Both the position numbers and the translations under genes were made by a program. This document shows positions 31,225 through 38,783 of a DNA stretch of 39,121 nucleotides, one piece after another. The stretch covers positions 1-39,121 of the forward strand of contig NZ_BRXS01000012.1 of assembly GCF_030159095.1 (NCBI RefSeq), given 5' to 3'. The stretch comes from Roseisolibacter agri (GTDB lineage Bacteria; Gemmatimonadota; Gemmatimonadetes; Gemmatimonadales; Gemmatimonadaceae). Under the pieces are notes generated by a model. It had not been told where the DNA came from and did no database searches. It saw only the letters and a program-made list of their open reading frames with translations. Each line of letters opens with the position of its first letter. The stretch's first letter is position 1.

Positions 31225-32628
31225 CTACACCGCCTCCGAGATCGACGCGAAGTTGAAGTCCCGCACCTTCAGCGACGGCATCACCTGCCCCGCGCCGATC
31301 CGCTCCGCGCGCCCGATCGCCTCGATGCGGTTCAGCATCAGCAGCGGGCTGTCGTTCCAGCGGAAGTTCTTCAGGCTGCGCGTGATCTTCCCGCGCTCCA
31401 CCAGGAACGTCCCGTCGCGCGTCAGCCCCGTGAAGCTCGCCGTGCGCGCGTCCAGGCTGCGGATGTACCACGCGTGCGTCACCAGGATGCCGCGCTCCGT
31501 GCCCGCGATCAGCTCGTCCAGCGTCTGCGTGCCGCCGAGCATCTTGAGGCCACCACCGCCGCCATCGCCGCCCCCGAAGCCGCCGCCGCCGCCGCCCGCG
31601 ACCGACTCCGGCAGCCCGCGCCGCTGCGCCCAGTAGCGCGAGTAGGCGAGCGTCTTCAGCACGCCGTTCTCGATCCACACACGCCGCCGCAGGGGCAGCC
31701 CGTCCCCATCGAAGGGGGCGCCGCGCAGATCCGGATCCTCCGGATCCGAGAGCAGCGTCACGCGCGCGTCCGCGATCTTCTCGCCCAGCAGCGTCGCGCC
31801 CGCGGGCACGCCCTCGCCGCGCCGCGAGAACGGGGAGCGCCCCTCCTCCGCCGTGCGCGCGTTGAAGCCGCCCAGCAGGAGCGGGATCAGGTCGCCCACC
31901 GCCTGCGGCTCCAGGATCACCGTGTAGCGCCCCGGCTCGATCGCCTGCGGGTTGCGCGACGCGACCGCCTTCTGCGCCGCGCGCTTCCCCAGCGCCGCCG
32001 CGTCGATCTGCGCCCACTCGCGCGCGCCGGCGGCGGCCCAGCCGGAGCCGGTGCCGTCGGGCGTGCGCACCGTGCAGCTCAGGCTCACGTCCGTGCTCTG
32101 GTGGAACGCGAACAGCCCCTTCGACGTCGCCACCGCGCTCGCGTGCGTCGCGTTCGCCTCCAGGTAGCCGGCGACGAACAGGTCCTGCGCGGGATCGGCC
32201 GCGCGCGCCGTCGTGATGAGCCGCGACACCGCCTCCGCGCGCGCCTCGGCGTCCAGCGCGGCGGTGCGCGTGTCGTACGCGTTCACCGCCGCGTACGTCT
32301 GCGGGCCCAGCTCGGGCATCAGCTCCGGGTCCTCGGGCGACAGCTTCGCGAGGCGCTCGCTCAGGTCCACCGTGCGCTGCAGCGACGCGTCGTCGGTGAC
32401 GTTGGTGGACGCGCTCGCGCGCCGCTTCCCGATGGTGCTGACGACGGTCACCGTGAGGTCGGTCGCGCTGCCGGAGGTCGTGATCTCGCCCCCCGCGAAG
32501 CGCGACTGCCCCGTGGCGGTGGAGCGGACCACCACGCGCGTCTGGTCCGCCTTCGCGAACGAGAGCACGCGCTTCGTGAGCGCCTGCATGTCGGCGCGCA
32601 CGTCGAGTCGGATCGGCCGGTTCGGCAT
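31225..32628 (-). CDS. TldE/PmbA-like metalloprotease partner protein (467 aa)
   Basis: This is the non-catalytic TldE-type subunit that pairs with TldD. N-terminal VVVRSTATGQSRFAGGEITT and LTVTVVSTIGKRRASASTNV are typical of the family, as are GRYTVILEPQAVGDLIPLLL in the middle, and GTERGILVTHAWYIRSLDAR and TGLTRDGTFLVERGKITRSL near the end. There is no HExxxH. A glycine-rich loop of 17 residues (about 353-370, GGGGGGFGGGDGGGGG) interrupts the domain, which I have not seen in TldE proteins. No signal peptide is present although the partner has a Tat signal. It follows the tldD gene by 18 bases. Confidence 0.88.
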   Translation of the reverse strand: MPNRPIRLDVRADMQALTKRVLSFAKADQTRVVVRSTATGQSRFAGGEITTSGSATDLTVTVVSTIGKRRASASTNVTDDASLQRTVDLSERLAKLSPEDPELMPELGPQTYAAVNAYDTRTAALDAEARAEAVSRLITTARAADPAQDLFVAGYLEANATHASAVATSKGLFAFHQSTDVSLSCTVRTPDGTGSGWAAAGAREWAQIDAAALGKRAAQKAVASRNPQAIEPGRYTVILEPQAVGDLIPLLLGGFNARTAEEGRSPFSRRGEGVPAGATLLGEKIADARVTLLSDPEDPDLRGAPFDGDGLPLRRRVWIENGVLKTLAYSRYWAQRRGLPESVAGGGGGGFGGGDGGGGGLKMLGGTQTLDELIAGTERGILVTHAWYIRSLDARTASFTGLTRDGTFLVERGKITRSLKNFRWNDSPLLMLNRIEAIGRAERIGAGQVMPSLKVRDFNFASISEAV

Positions 32629-32646
32629 CGTCGTGATCTGCCCTGG

Positions 32647-34242
32647 TCAGCCGGCGCGGCCGGTGTTGATGATGGAGATGTTGCGGAAGCGCGCCGCCGG
32701 GCAGCCGTGGCTCACCTGGTTCGACTGCCCCGGCTCGCCCTTCCCGTCGTTGAACGTCCCCCCGAGGAAATAGGTCGACTTGCCGCCGAGCATGTCGAGC
32801 GCGTTCCAGAAGCTCGTGGTCGTCGCCTGGTACGCGACGTCCTTCACCATGCCCACGACCTTGCCCTTGCGGATCTCCCAGTACGCCTGCCCGCCGAACT
32901 GGAAGTTGTAGCGCTGGTGGTCGATCGAGTACGAGCCGCGGTTCGTCACCATGATGCCGCGGTCCGTCGCGCTGATGATGTCGTCGAGCGTCACGTCCCT
33001 GTCGTTCGGCAGCAGCGACACGTTCGGCATGCGCTGGAACGGCACGTCGCTCCACGACTGCGCGAACGAGCAGCCGTGCGACCGCTTCACGCCCGTCAGC
33101 GGCGCGATCCACGCCGCCTGCTCGCGCGTCGTCTGGTAGTCCTTGAAGATCCCCCGGTCGATGATCGTCCACTCGTCCGCCGGCACGCCCTCGTCGTCCC
33201 ACGCCACGCGCGCCAGCGAGTCGGGCGCCGTGCGGTCGGCGCGGATGTTCATCAGCTCGGAGCCGAACTTCAGCTTCCCGATCACCTTCTCCGGCGGCGC
33301 GACGAAGCTGGTGCCGGCGTAGTTCGCCTCGTAGCCCATCGCGCGATCGAGCTCCGTCGGATGCCCGACGCTCTCGTGGATCGTGAGCCAGAGGTTGCGC
33401 GGGTCGAGCACGAGGTCGTAGCGCCCCACCTCCACCGACCGCGCCGTCAGCTTCTCCGCCGCCAGCGCCGCCCACTTCTCGGCGTTCGTCGGCAGGTCGA
33501 GCTGCTGCATGTACTCCCAGCCGGAGCCGCGTGGCGCCAGCTCCTCGGTGTACGCCTGGAAGTCGCCGTTCCCCAGCGCCGTCGCCGTGAAGCTCGGCGC
33601 GATGCGGTAGAACGTCTGCGTCACCAGCGTGCCGTCGGTCGTCGCCAGCGTCTTCTCCTCGCGCAGCGCCGCGACGCCCGAGTTGGCGAAGCGCACGCCC
33701 TTCACCTTGAGCGCCGCCTCGTTGGCCGCCAGCAGCAGCGCGACCTTGTCCTCGATCGGCACGTCGAAGGGATCCGTCTTCACCGGCGTCTTCCACGTCC
33801 CCTTCACCGCGCTCACCGGCGCCAGCTCCACCGGGCGGCGCTGCGCGCGCCTGGCGGCGCGCGCGGCCTTCGTCGCCTCCAGCGCCGCCTTGCGCACGCC
33901 GTCGCGCGAGACGTCCTGCGTCCCCGCGAAGCCCCACGCGCCGTTCACCAGCGCGCGCACGCCCACGCCGTAGCTCTCGCTGTCGCTGACGCCCGTCACC
34001 TGCCGCTCGCGCGTGTTGATGGACTGGCGGCGGTAGCGGCCGATGCGCACGTCGGCGTAGGACGCGCCGTTCTCGGTGGCGGCCTGCAGCGCCTCCTGCG
34101 TCAGCTCGGCGGCGTACGCGTCGATGCCGTGCGCGGGGCTGACGAGGCGCGCGGGCGGCGCGGCGTGCAGCACGCGCCCGGTCGCGCCGGCGGCCAGCGC
34201 GGCGGCGCCGACCGTCTTGAGGAAATCGCGGCGGTCCGTCAT
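32647..34242 (-). CDS. tldD: TldD-type metalloprotease with Tat signal (531 aa)
   Basis: This is a zinc-dependent protease subunit of the TldD/TldE pair, which elsewhere degrades or matures unfolded peptides. The catalytic HESVGH motif is at His289-Glu290-His294, with zinc-site Cys candidates in KRSHGCSFAQSW and VSHGCPAARF. The N-terminus MTDRRDFLKTVGAAALAAGA is a twin-arginine (Tat) signal, so this copy should be exported as a folded enzyme. Later conserved parts include TDRGIMVTNRGSYSIDHQRY. The length is slightly above the usual 480-500 because of the signal. The start has no ribosome binding site. It is followed by the TldE-like gene. Confidence 0.9.
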   Translation of the reverse strand: MTDRRDFLKTVGAAALAAGATGRVLHAAPPARLVSPAHGIDAYAAELTQEALQAATENGASYADVRIGRYRRQSINTRERQVTGVSDSESYGVGVRALVNGAWGFAGTQDVSRDGVRKAALEATKAARAARRAQRRPVELAPVSAVKGTWKTPVKTDPFDVPIEDKVALLLAANEAALKVKGVRFANSGVAALREEKTLATTDGTLVTQTFYRIAPSFTATALGNGDFQAYTEELAPRGSGWEYMQQLDLPTNAEKWAALAAEKLTARSVEVGRYDLVLDPRNLWLTIHESVGHPTELDRAMGYEANYAGTSFVAPPEKVIGKLKFGSELMNIRADRTAPDSLARVAWDDEGVPADEWTIIDRGIFKDYQTTREQAAWIAPLTGVKRSHGCSFAQSWSDVPFQRMPNVSLLPNDRDVTLDDIISATDRGIMVTNRGSYSIDHQRYNFQFGGQAYWEIRKGKVVGMVKDVAYQATTTSFWNALDMLGGKSTYFLGGTFNDGKGEPGQSNQVSHGCPAARFRNISIINTGRAG

Positions 34243-34303
34243 GGGGGAAGACTGAGGAAGGGAAGTGCGTGGATCGGAGAGCGCCGTGCGCGGCGGAACG
34301 ACG

Positions 34304-34437
34304 AACGGCATTGGCAAGGATGAAGATCTGAAAAGATCTGACAAGAGCGGATGGCTCCGCGTGGGGTGACGTTCCTCGCCCTCACGCGGAGCATCGGCGG
34401 TCATCCGATCTTTCAGATTTTCATCCCTGCCGCCGTT
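34304..34437. repeat. Nested palindrome R13, class C
   Basis: AACGGCATTGGCAAGGATG pairs with CATCCCTGCCGCCGTT, and AAGATCTGAAAAGATCTGAC pairs with the GATCTTTCAGATTTTCATCC side. The apex is GCTCCGCGTGG ... CACGCGGAGC. The loop GGGGTGACGTTCCTCGCCCT is the reverse complement form of the R6 loop, so R6 and R13 are in opposite orientations. Confidence 0.92.
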
Positions 34438-34479
34438 GCTCTTCAGGGTCCGACGCGAGGGGGCCGGACCCGCAGCCTT

Positions 34480-35568
34480 TCACTGATGCTCGGCGAAGAT
34501 ACGCGCGACCTGCCGTGGATCGTTGGTGCGCGTGAGCGCGAGCATCAGCAGCACGCGCGCCTTCTGCACGTTCAGGTCGCCGGCGCCGACCGTGCTCGGC
34601 TCCTCGGGCGCGTCGGCCGCGCCGCCGCGGCGGCGCACGCCCTGGCCCACCGGCACCGAGCCCGCGCCCGTGCGGCTGCCCATCACCACCACGACGCCCT
34701 GCGCGATCGCGCGGCTGATCGCGTCGCGCTGCGCCGACGCCAGGCCGCCGCGCCCCACGCCCGCGACCACCAGCCCGCGCGCGCCCGCGGCGACCAGCGC
34801 GTCCACCGCCGCGCCGTCCGCGCCGACGTAGCTGTACACCACGTCCACGCGCGGCAGCTCGCGCACGTTCGCCAGGTCGAACGTCGGCGCGCGCACGGGC
34901 AGGCGGTGCCACACCACGCGCTCCGGGTCCGCCACCCCCAGCGCGCCGCGCACCGGCGCGACGAAGGCGTCGGGGCGCACCGTGTTGGCCTTCGTCGCGT
35001 CGCGCGCCGCGAGGATCTCGTCGTTCATCAGGATCATCGCGCCGCGCCCGCGCGCCGCGGGATCACGCGCCACGCGCGCGGCGTGCATCAGGTTCGCGGG
35101 GCCGTCGATGCCGACGCCGTCGGCGGGGCGCATCGCGCCGGTGACGACGACCGGGCGCGCGTCCGCGACCGTGAGGTCGAGGAAGTACGCCGTCTCCTCC
35201 ATCGTGTCCGTCCCGTGCGTCACCACGACGCCGGCCAGCGCCGGGCGCGCGCGCAGCGTGTCGGCGATGCCGCGCGACAGCGCCAGCCACATCGCCGGCG
35301 TGAAGGCGCCCGACCCGACGTTGGAGAACTGCTGCGCGCTCACGCGGGCGACGGTGTCGAGCGCCGGCACCGCCTTCAGCAGCGCCTCGACGCCGATCTT
35401 CCCCGACTCGCCGCCGTAGTAGTTGGTCGACGCGATGGTGCCGCCGGTGGCGACGATGTGCACCTCGGGGCGCGCGGGCGTGGCGGCGGTGGTGGTGCCC
35501 TGCGCTGCGCCGAGGGAGGGCGCGAGCGCGGCCAGCAGCGCGGCGAACGGCAGCGAGGGTCGGGTCAC
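34480..35568 (-). CDS. Exported type II L-asparaginase (362 aa)
   Basis: This is a periplasmic asparaginase/glutaminase that deaminates Asn to Asp. MTRPSLPFAALLAALAPSLG to AAQG is the signal peptide. Active-site motif one, HIVATGGTIAS, gives Thr44, and motif two, VVVTHGTDTMEETAYFL, gives Thr120 and Asp121. VVVTGAMRPADGVGIDGPAN and ILMNDEILAARDATK are family blocks and the C-terminal ARVLLMLALTRTNDPRQVAR is normal. Length fits (about 330 mature). The GTG start overlaps the stop of the upstream histidine kinase (TCAC on the plus strand, GTGA on the minus), so the two are translated in sequence. Repeat R13 follows the stop. Confidence 0.93.
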   Translation of the reverse strand: MTRPSLPFAALLAALAPSLGAAQGTTTAATPARPEVHIVATGGTIASTNYYGGESGKIGVEALLKAVPALDTVARVSAQQFSNVGSGAFTPAMWLALSRGIADTLRARPALAGVVVTHGTDTMEETAYFLDLTVADARPVVVTGAMRPADGVGIDGPANLMHAARVARDPAARGRGAMILMNDEILAARDATKANTVRPDAFVAPVRGALGVADPERVVWHRLPVRAPTFDLANVRELPRVDVVYSYVGADGAAVDALVAAGARGLVVAGVGRGGLASAQRDAISRAIAQGVVVVMGSRTGAGSVPVGQGVRRRGGAADAPEEPSTVGAGDLNVQKARVLLMLALTRTNDPRQVARIFAEHQ

Positions 35569-37523
35569 GCGGCGGTGCTGGCGTGGGGAGGGGTGTTGGT
35601 GCGGCGCGGCGTCGTCGCGCGCGCGAGCGTCAGCGTGAACGTCGACCCGCGCCCGACCTCGCTCGTCACGCTCAGCGTGCCGCCCATGCCCTGCGCCAGC
35701 TCGCGGCTGATCGCCAGCCCCAGGCCCACGCCGTCGTTCGGGCGGTTGAGTGCGCGGTCGCCCTGCACGAACGCGTCGAAGATCGACGGCAGACGCTCCG
35801 CCGGGATGCCGATGCCGGTGTCGCGCACGTGCACCCGCACCGACGACGCGTCCGCGTCGCACGACAGCGCCACGCTGCCACCCTCCGGCGTGTACTTGAT
35901 CGCGTTGCCGAGGAGGTTGAGCACGAGCTGGCGCAGCTTGTCGCGGTCGGCGCGCACGGCCAGCAGCGGATCGCACGCGTGGTGCTCGAAGGTCAGCCCG
36001 CGCGCGCGCACCTGCGGCGCCACCAGCGCCTCGAGCCCCGACAGCGCGTCGTCCAGGGGCACGTCCTCGATCGCGTACTGGACCTGCCCCGCGTCGATGC
36101 GCGCGAAGCTCAGCACGTCGTTGATCAGCGTCAGCAGGTGCGCCTGGCTGCGCCCGATGCGCAGCAGCGCCTCGCGCTGCGCGTCGGTGACGGGGCCGTG
36201 GATCCCCATCTCGATCAGCTCCGCGTAGCCGCCGATGGCATTGAGCGGCGTGCGCAGCTCGTGCGACATCATCGCCAGGAAGTCGCTCTTCGCGCGGTTG
36301 GCGCGGTCGGCCTCGGCGCGCGCGCGCTCGGCCTCCTCGCTCGTGCGGCGGAGGCGCGCGTTGGCGACCGTCAGCGCGTCGGCCGCGGCCTGCGCGTCGG
36401 CGGCGCGGCGCTCCAGCTCCTGCCGCGCGGTGACGACCTGCCGCGCCATCGCGTCGAAGCTCGCCGCCAGCCGCCCCACCTCGTCGCGGCTCGGCGCCGC
36501 CACGGGATGCTCGTACGTGCCGCGCGCCAGCTCCTCCGCCGCGTCGGTGAGGCGCGTCAGCGGGCGCGTGATGCGGCGCCCGATCGCCCACGCCAGCAGC
36601 CCGCCCGCCGCGACCACGCCCAGGCTGAGGAGCGCGAGCGTGCGCACCGCGCGCTGCGGGCGCGCGAGGATGCTGCGCTCCGCCGCCTCGAACGACACCA
36701 CCCACGGCGTCCCCGGCACCTGCGCCGCCGACACCATCACGCGGCCGACGCCCGGCCGCTCGGCCCACACGCCGTCCGCGGTCGAGTCGCGCGCCGCCAG
36801 CGGCGCCGCCTCGCCGCCGCCCGCGAAGGCCGCGGCCGTGCCGTCCTCGTTCGCGACGACCACCATCACCTCGTCGCCCGTCAGCCCGCGCAGCGTGCGC
36901 GCGGCGGCCGCCCCGCCGGAGTAGCGCGGCTGCGCGACGTGGCCAATGACGCGGCCGTCCACGTCGCGCACGGGCATCGACGTCCAGTAGACCGCCACGT
37001 CGCCCTCGCGCGCGAGCGGCGAGAGCGTGGGCGCGTCGGGCGCGCGTCCCGGGCGCTCGTCGGTCGACCGCGGGGCCGGCGGGAGCGGCCGCTCCACGCG
37101 CGGCGGCAGTGCCCGGCCGACGAACGTCACCAGGCGCCCGCGCGCGTCCCACAGCTCCACGGGCAGCAGCGAGTCGCGCGGCGTCAGCAGCTCCGCCAGC
37201 GCCTCGTGCGCCGCGGCCTCGCGCGCCGGCGTCGGCCCCTCGGCGAGCAGCGCGGCGAGCGCGGGCTGGCGCGCCACCTCGCGCACCTCGGCGCCGCGCA
37301 GCACCATCGCGGTCCCGGTGTTGCTCGCGATCTCGCGGGCACCGTTGCGCAGGCGCTCGCGCATGCTCTCGATCTCGCGGTGCGTGAGCGTCTCGTACGT
37401 CGCCCCCAGCAGGACCGCCAGCCCGGCCGCGAGCACGCCCGTGATCAGCAGCGGGAGCCGGCGCTCGAGCGATGCCGCACGGGTGTGCGAGGATCCGGGG
37501 AGTGGGCGCTCGGGACTACGCAC
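35565..37523 (-). CDS. Membrane sensor histidine kinase with periplasmic domain and HAMP (652 aa)
   Basis: This is an inner-membrane kinase. Helix 1 (about 24-44, LLITGVLAAGLAVLLGATYE), a periplasmic sensor region of about 250 residues of the double-Cache type, helix 2 (295-315), HAMP (315-368), a coiled coil, HisKA with FLAMMSHELRTPLNAIGGYA (His421), and HATPase with LLGNAIKY, DTGIGIPA and GVGLGLAIS. The kinase core closely resembles the one at 11446. There is no receiver or regulator gene next to it. I chose GTG 37523; a longer ORF to 37661 adds 46 residues of implausible composition. It overlaps the asparaginase start by three bases. Confidence 0.9.
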   Translation of the reverse strand: MRSPERPLPGSSHTRAASLERRLPLLITGVLAAGLAVLLGATYETLTHREIESMRERLRNGAREIASNTGTAMVLRGAEVREVARQPALAALLAEGPTPAREAAAHEALAELLTPRDSLLPVELWDARGRLVTFVGRALPPRVERPLPPAPRSTDERPGRAPDAPTLSPLAREGDVAVYWTSMPVRDVDGRVIGHVAQPRYSGGAAAARTLRGLTGDEVMVVVANEDGTAAAFAGGGEAAPLAARDSTADGVWAERPGVGRVMVSAAQVPGTPWVVSFEAAERSILARPQRAVRTLALLSLGVVAAGGLLAWAIGRRITRPLTRLTDAAEELARGTYEHPVAAPSRDEVGRLAASFDAMARQVVTARQELERRAADAQAAADALTVANARLRRTSEEAERARAEADRANRAKSDFLAMMSHELRTPLNAIGGYAELIEMGIHGPVTDAQREALLRIGRSQAHLLTLINDVLSFARIDAGQVQYAIEDVPLDDALSGLEALVAPQVRARGLTFEHHACDPLLAVRADRDKLRQLVLNLLGNAIKYTPEGGSVALSCDADASSVRVHVRDTGIGIPAERLPSIFDAFVQGDRALNRPNDGVGLGLAISRELAQGMGGTLSVTSEVGRGSTFTLTLARATTPRRTNTPPHASTAA

Positions 37524-37593
37524 CAGAGACCACCACGGCAGACGGTGAGACGGGGCACGACGAGGCCGGGCGCAGCGACTCCCCGGCGGTCGG

Positions 37594-37621
37594 AAACTAT
37601 CGGGGGACCGGGGGCGGGCAA
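37594..37621 (-). promoter_or_regulatory. Candidate promoter of the kinase-asparaginase unit
   Basis: On the minus strand TTGCCC (37621-37616) and TAGTTT (37599-37594) are separated by 16 bases. The -10 ends 70 bases before GTG 37523. It is back-to-back with TAGCTT at 37669 for the divergent gene. Confidence 0.5.
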
Positions 37622-37668
37622 CCGTCGCGGTGGTGCAGGTGCACCATGCTCGCGCCGGCATGCGCCGG

Positions 37669-37674
37669 TAGCTT
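37669..37674 (+). promoter_or_regulatory. TAGCTT, candidate -10 of the PEP-CTERM gene
   Basis: TAGCTT lies 58 bases before ATG 37733, followed by a leader with GGAG at 37721. Confidence 0.4.
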
Positions 37675-37732
37675 CGCGCCTCACACGGCGAACGCCGTCT
37701 TCCGCGTCCCGTTCCACCCCGGAGACTTCCGC

Positions 37733-38359
37733 ATGCCCGCCCTGCTCGCGCGCGCCCTTCCGGCGACCGCCCGCGCCCTCCTGCTCCTCGCCGCCGCCGC
37801 CGGCACGGCCGCCGCGCAGGTCGGCGTGTCGTACTACACGGGCGCCCCGAACCCGGCGACGTTCAGCACCACCACCGGCGCCGACTTCGGCGGCCTCACG
37901 CTCGCCTGCACCGCGAACGTCGCGGCGGTCGACTTCCCGAGCGCGGCCTCGCTGGCCGGCATCTGCGGCGGCCCGGCGGTCAACGGCTTCGGCGAGAGCG
38001 CGCGCTTCCTCGGGGCGCTCCACGCGCCGACCGCGGGGAGCTACGTCTTCCGCATCTTCAACGACGACGGCTTCGCGCTCTTCCTGAACGGCTCGCTGGC
38101 GGTGAACCGCTTCCACGACGACTACCAGCCGAACGGGGTGCTGTACACGCTGCAGCTGCAGGCGGGGCTCAACCCGTTCCAGCTCGACTACTACGCCAAC
38201 GAGGCGTCGTTCAGCTTCATCGACGTCGAGCTGCCGACGGGCGTCACGTACGCCAGCGCCGCGGCGTCGACGGTGCCGGAGCCGGCCACCGTGGCGCTGC
38301 TCGGCGGCGGACTCGCCGTGCTGGGCGCGGTCGCCCGCCGGCGCCGTGCCGCGGCCTGA
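37733..38359 (+). CDS. PEP-CTERM sorting-domain protein with PA14-like domain (208 aa)
   Basis: This is an exported surface protein. MPALLARALPATARALLLLA to AAAQ is the signal peptide. The central domain (about 30-175) resembles PA14: SYVFRIFNDDGFALFLNGSL and FQLDYYANEASFSFIDVELP are the strands that line its ligand site. The C-terminus STVPEPATVALLGGGLAVLG plus a basic end is a PEP-CTERM signal, recognised by an exosortase and tied to exopolysaccharide production. Two Cys (TLACTANV, GICGG) may pair. ATG 37733 has GGAG upstream. No exosortase gene is in the window. Confidence 0.9.
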   Translation: MPALLARALPATARALLLLAAAAGTAAAQVGVSYYTGAPNPATFSTTTGADFGGLTLACTANVAAVDFPSAASLAGICGGPAVNGFGESARFLGALHAPTAGSYVFRIFNDDGFALFLNGSLAVNRFHDDYQPNGVLYTLQLQAGLNPFQLDYYANEASFSFIDVELPTGVTYASAAASTVPEPATVALLGGGLAVLGAVARRRRAAA

Positions 38360-38448
38360 CGCGCACGGCCGCACGGTACGGCGCGTGCGTTTCGCGGGAC
38401 CGTCGGTGCCGGTGGGCATCGGCGGTCCCTCTCGCATGGAGCGTCCCC

Positions 38449-38577
38449 GTGAGCAAGCTGCTGCGCGGCCTGGCCGCCGGTTACGGCGCGAAGAAGTTGG
38501 GAGGCGGCTGCTTCTCGACGATCCTGATCTTCATCCTGCTGTGGTGGCTGCTCGGCAACTTCGGGATCTTCCGGTAG
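38449..38577 (+). CDS. Small single-helix membrane protein (42 aa)
   Basis: This reads MSKLLRGLAAGYGAKKLGGG followed by CFSTILIFILLWWLLGNFGI and FR. A basic N-terminal part (GYGAKKLGGGC) precedes one strongly hydrophobic helix (about 22-38). GTG 38449 has GGAG eight bases upstream. The K-LGGGC-STI-IF--LWWLLG pattern is familiar from small proteins in several phyla, but I know of no function. It lies 89 bases after the PEP-CTERM gene. Confidence 0.72.
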   Translation: MSKLLRGLAAGYGAKKLGGGCFSTILIFILLWWLLGNFGIFR

Positions 38578-38627
38578 GCCGGGCGCCCTGTCCCCTGGCC
38601 GTCATGGCCCCGAAGAGCGAACGGCTT

Positions 38628-38743
38628 TGATTAGGATCGAACGGATTGGACGGACAAGATCGGATTTCCTCCTCTGCCGCGCGTCGCTCCATGCGCCGCG
38701 AGGAGCGTACATCCGATCTTGTCCGTCAATCCGTCTAATCCTG
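38628..38743. repeat. Nested palindrome R14, class B (ACGGATT variant)
   Basis: GATTAGGATCGAACGGATTG and GGACGGACAAGATCGGAT pair with ATCCGATCTTGTCCGTCAAT and CCGTCTAATCCTG. The loop is CCGCGCGTCGCTCCATGCGC. It joins R15 through CGTTCGGGTCCGGTGCGCCG (38755-38774). The 38578-39001 gap holds R14, R15 and a GC-rich stretch (38931-38997) without visible features. Confidence 0.9.
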
Positions 38744-38783
38744 CCTGCTCTTGTCGTTCGGGTCCGGTGCGCCGGACCCTGCT

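Noticed and set aside
31078-34323. Plus-strand ORF of 1081 codons opposite the TldD/TldE pair
   Set aside because: Low-complexity Arg/Ala/Val/His composition and no motif; the minus strand carries clear TldD and TldE sequences.
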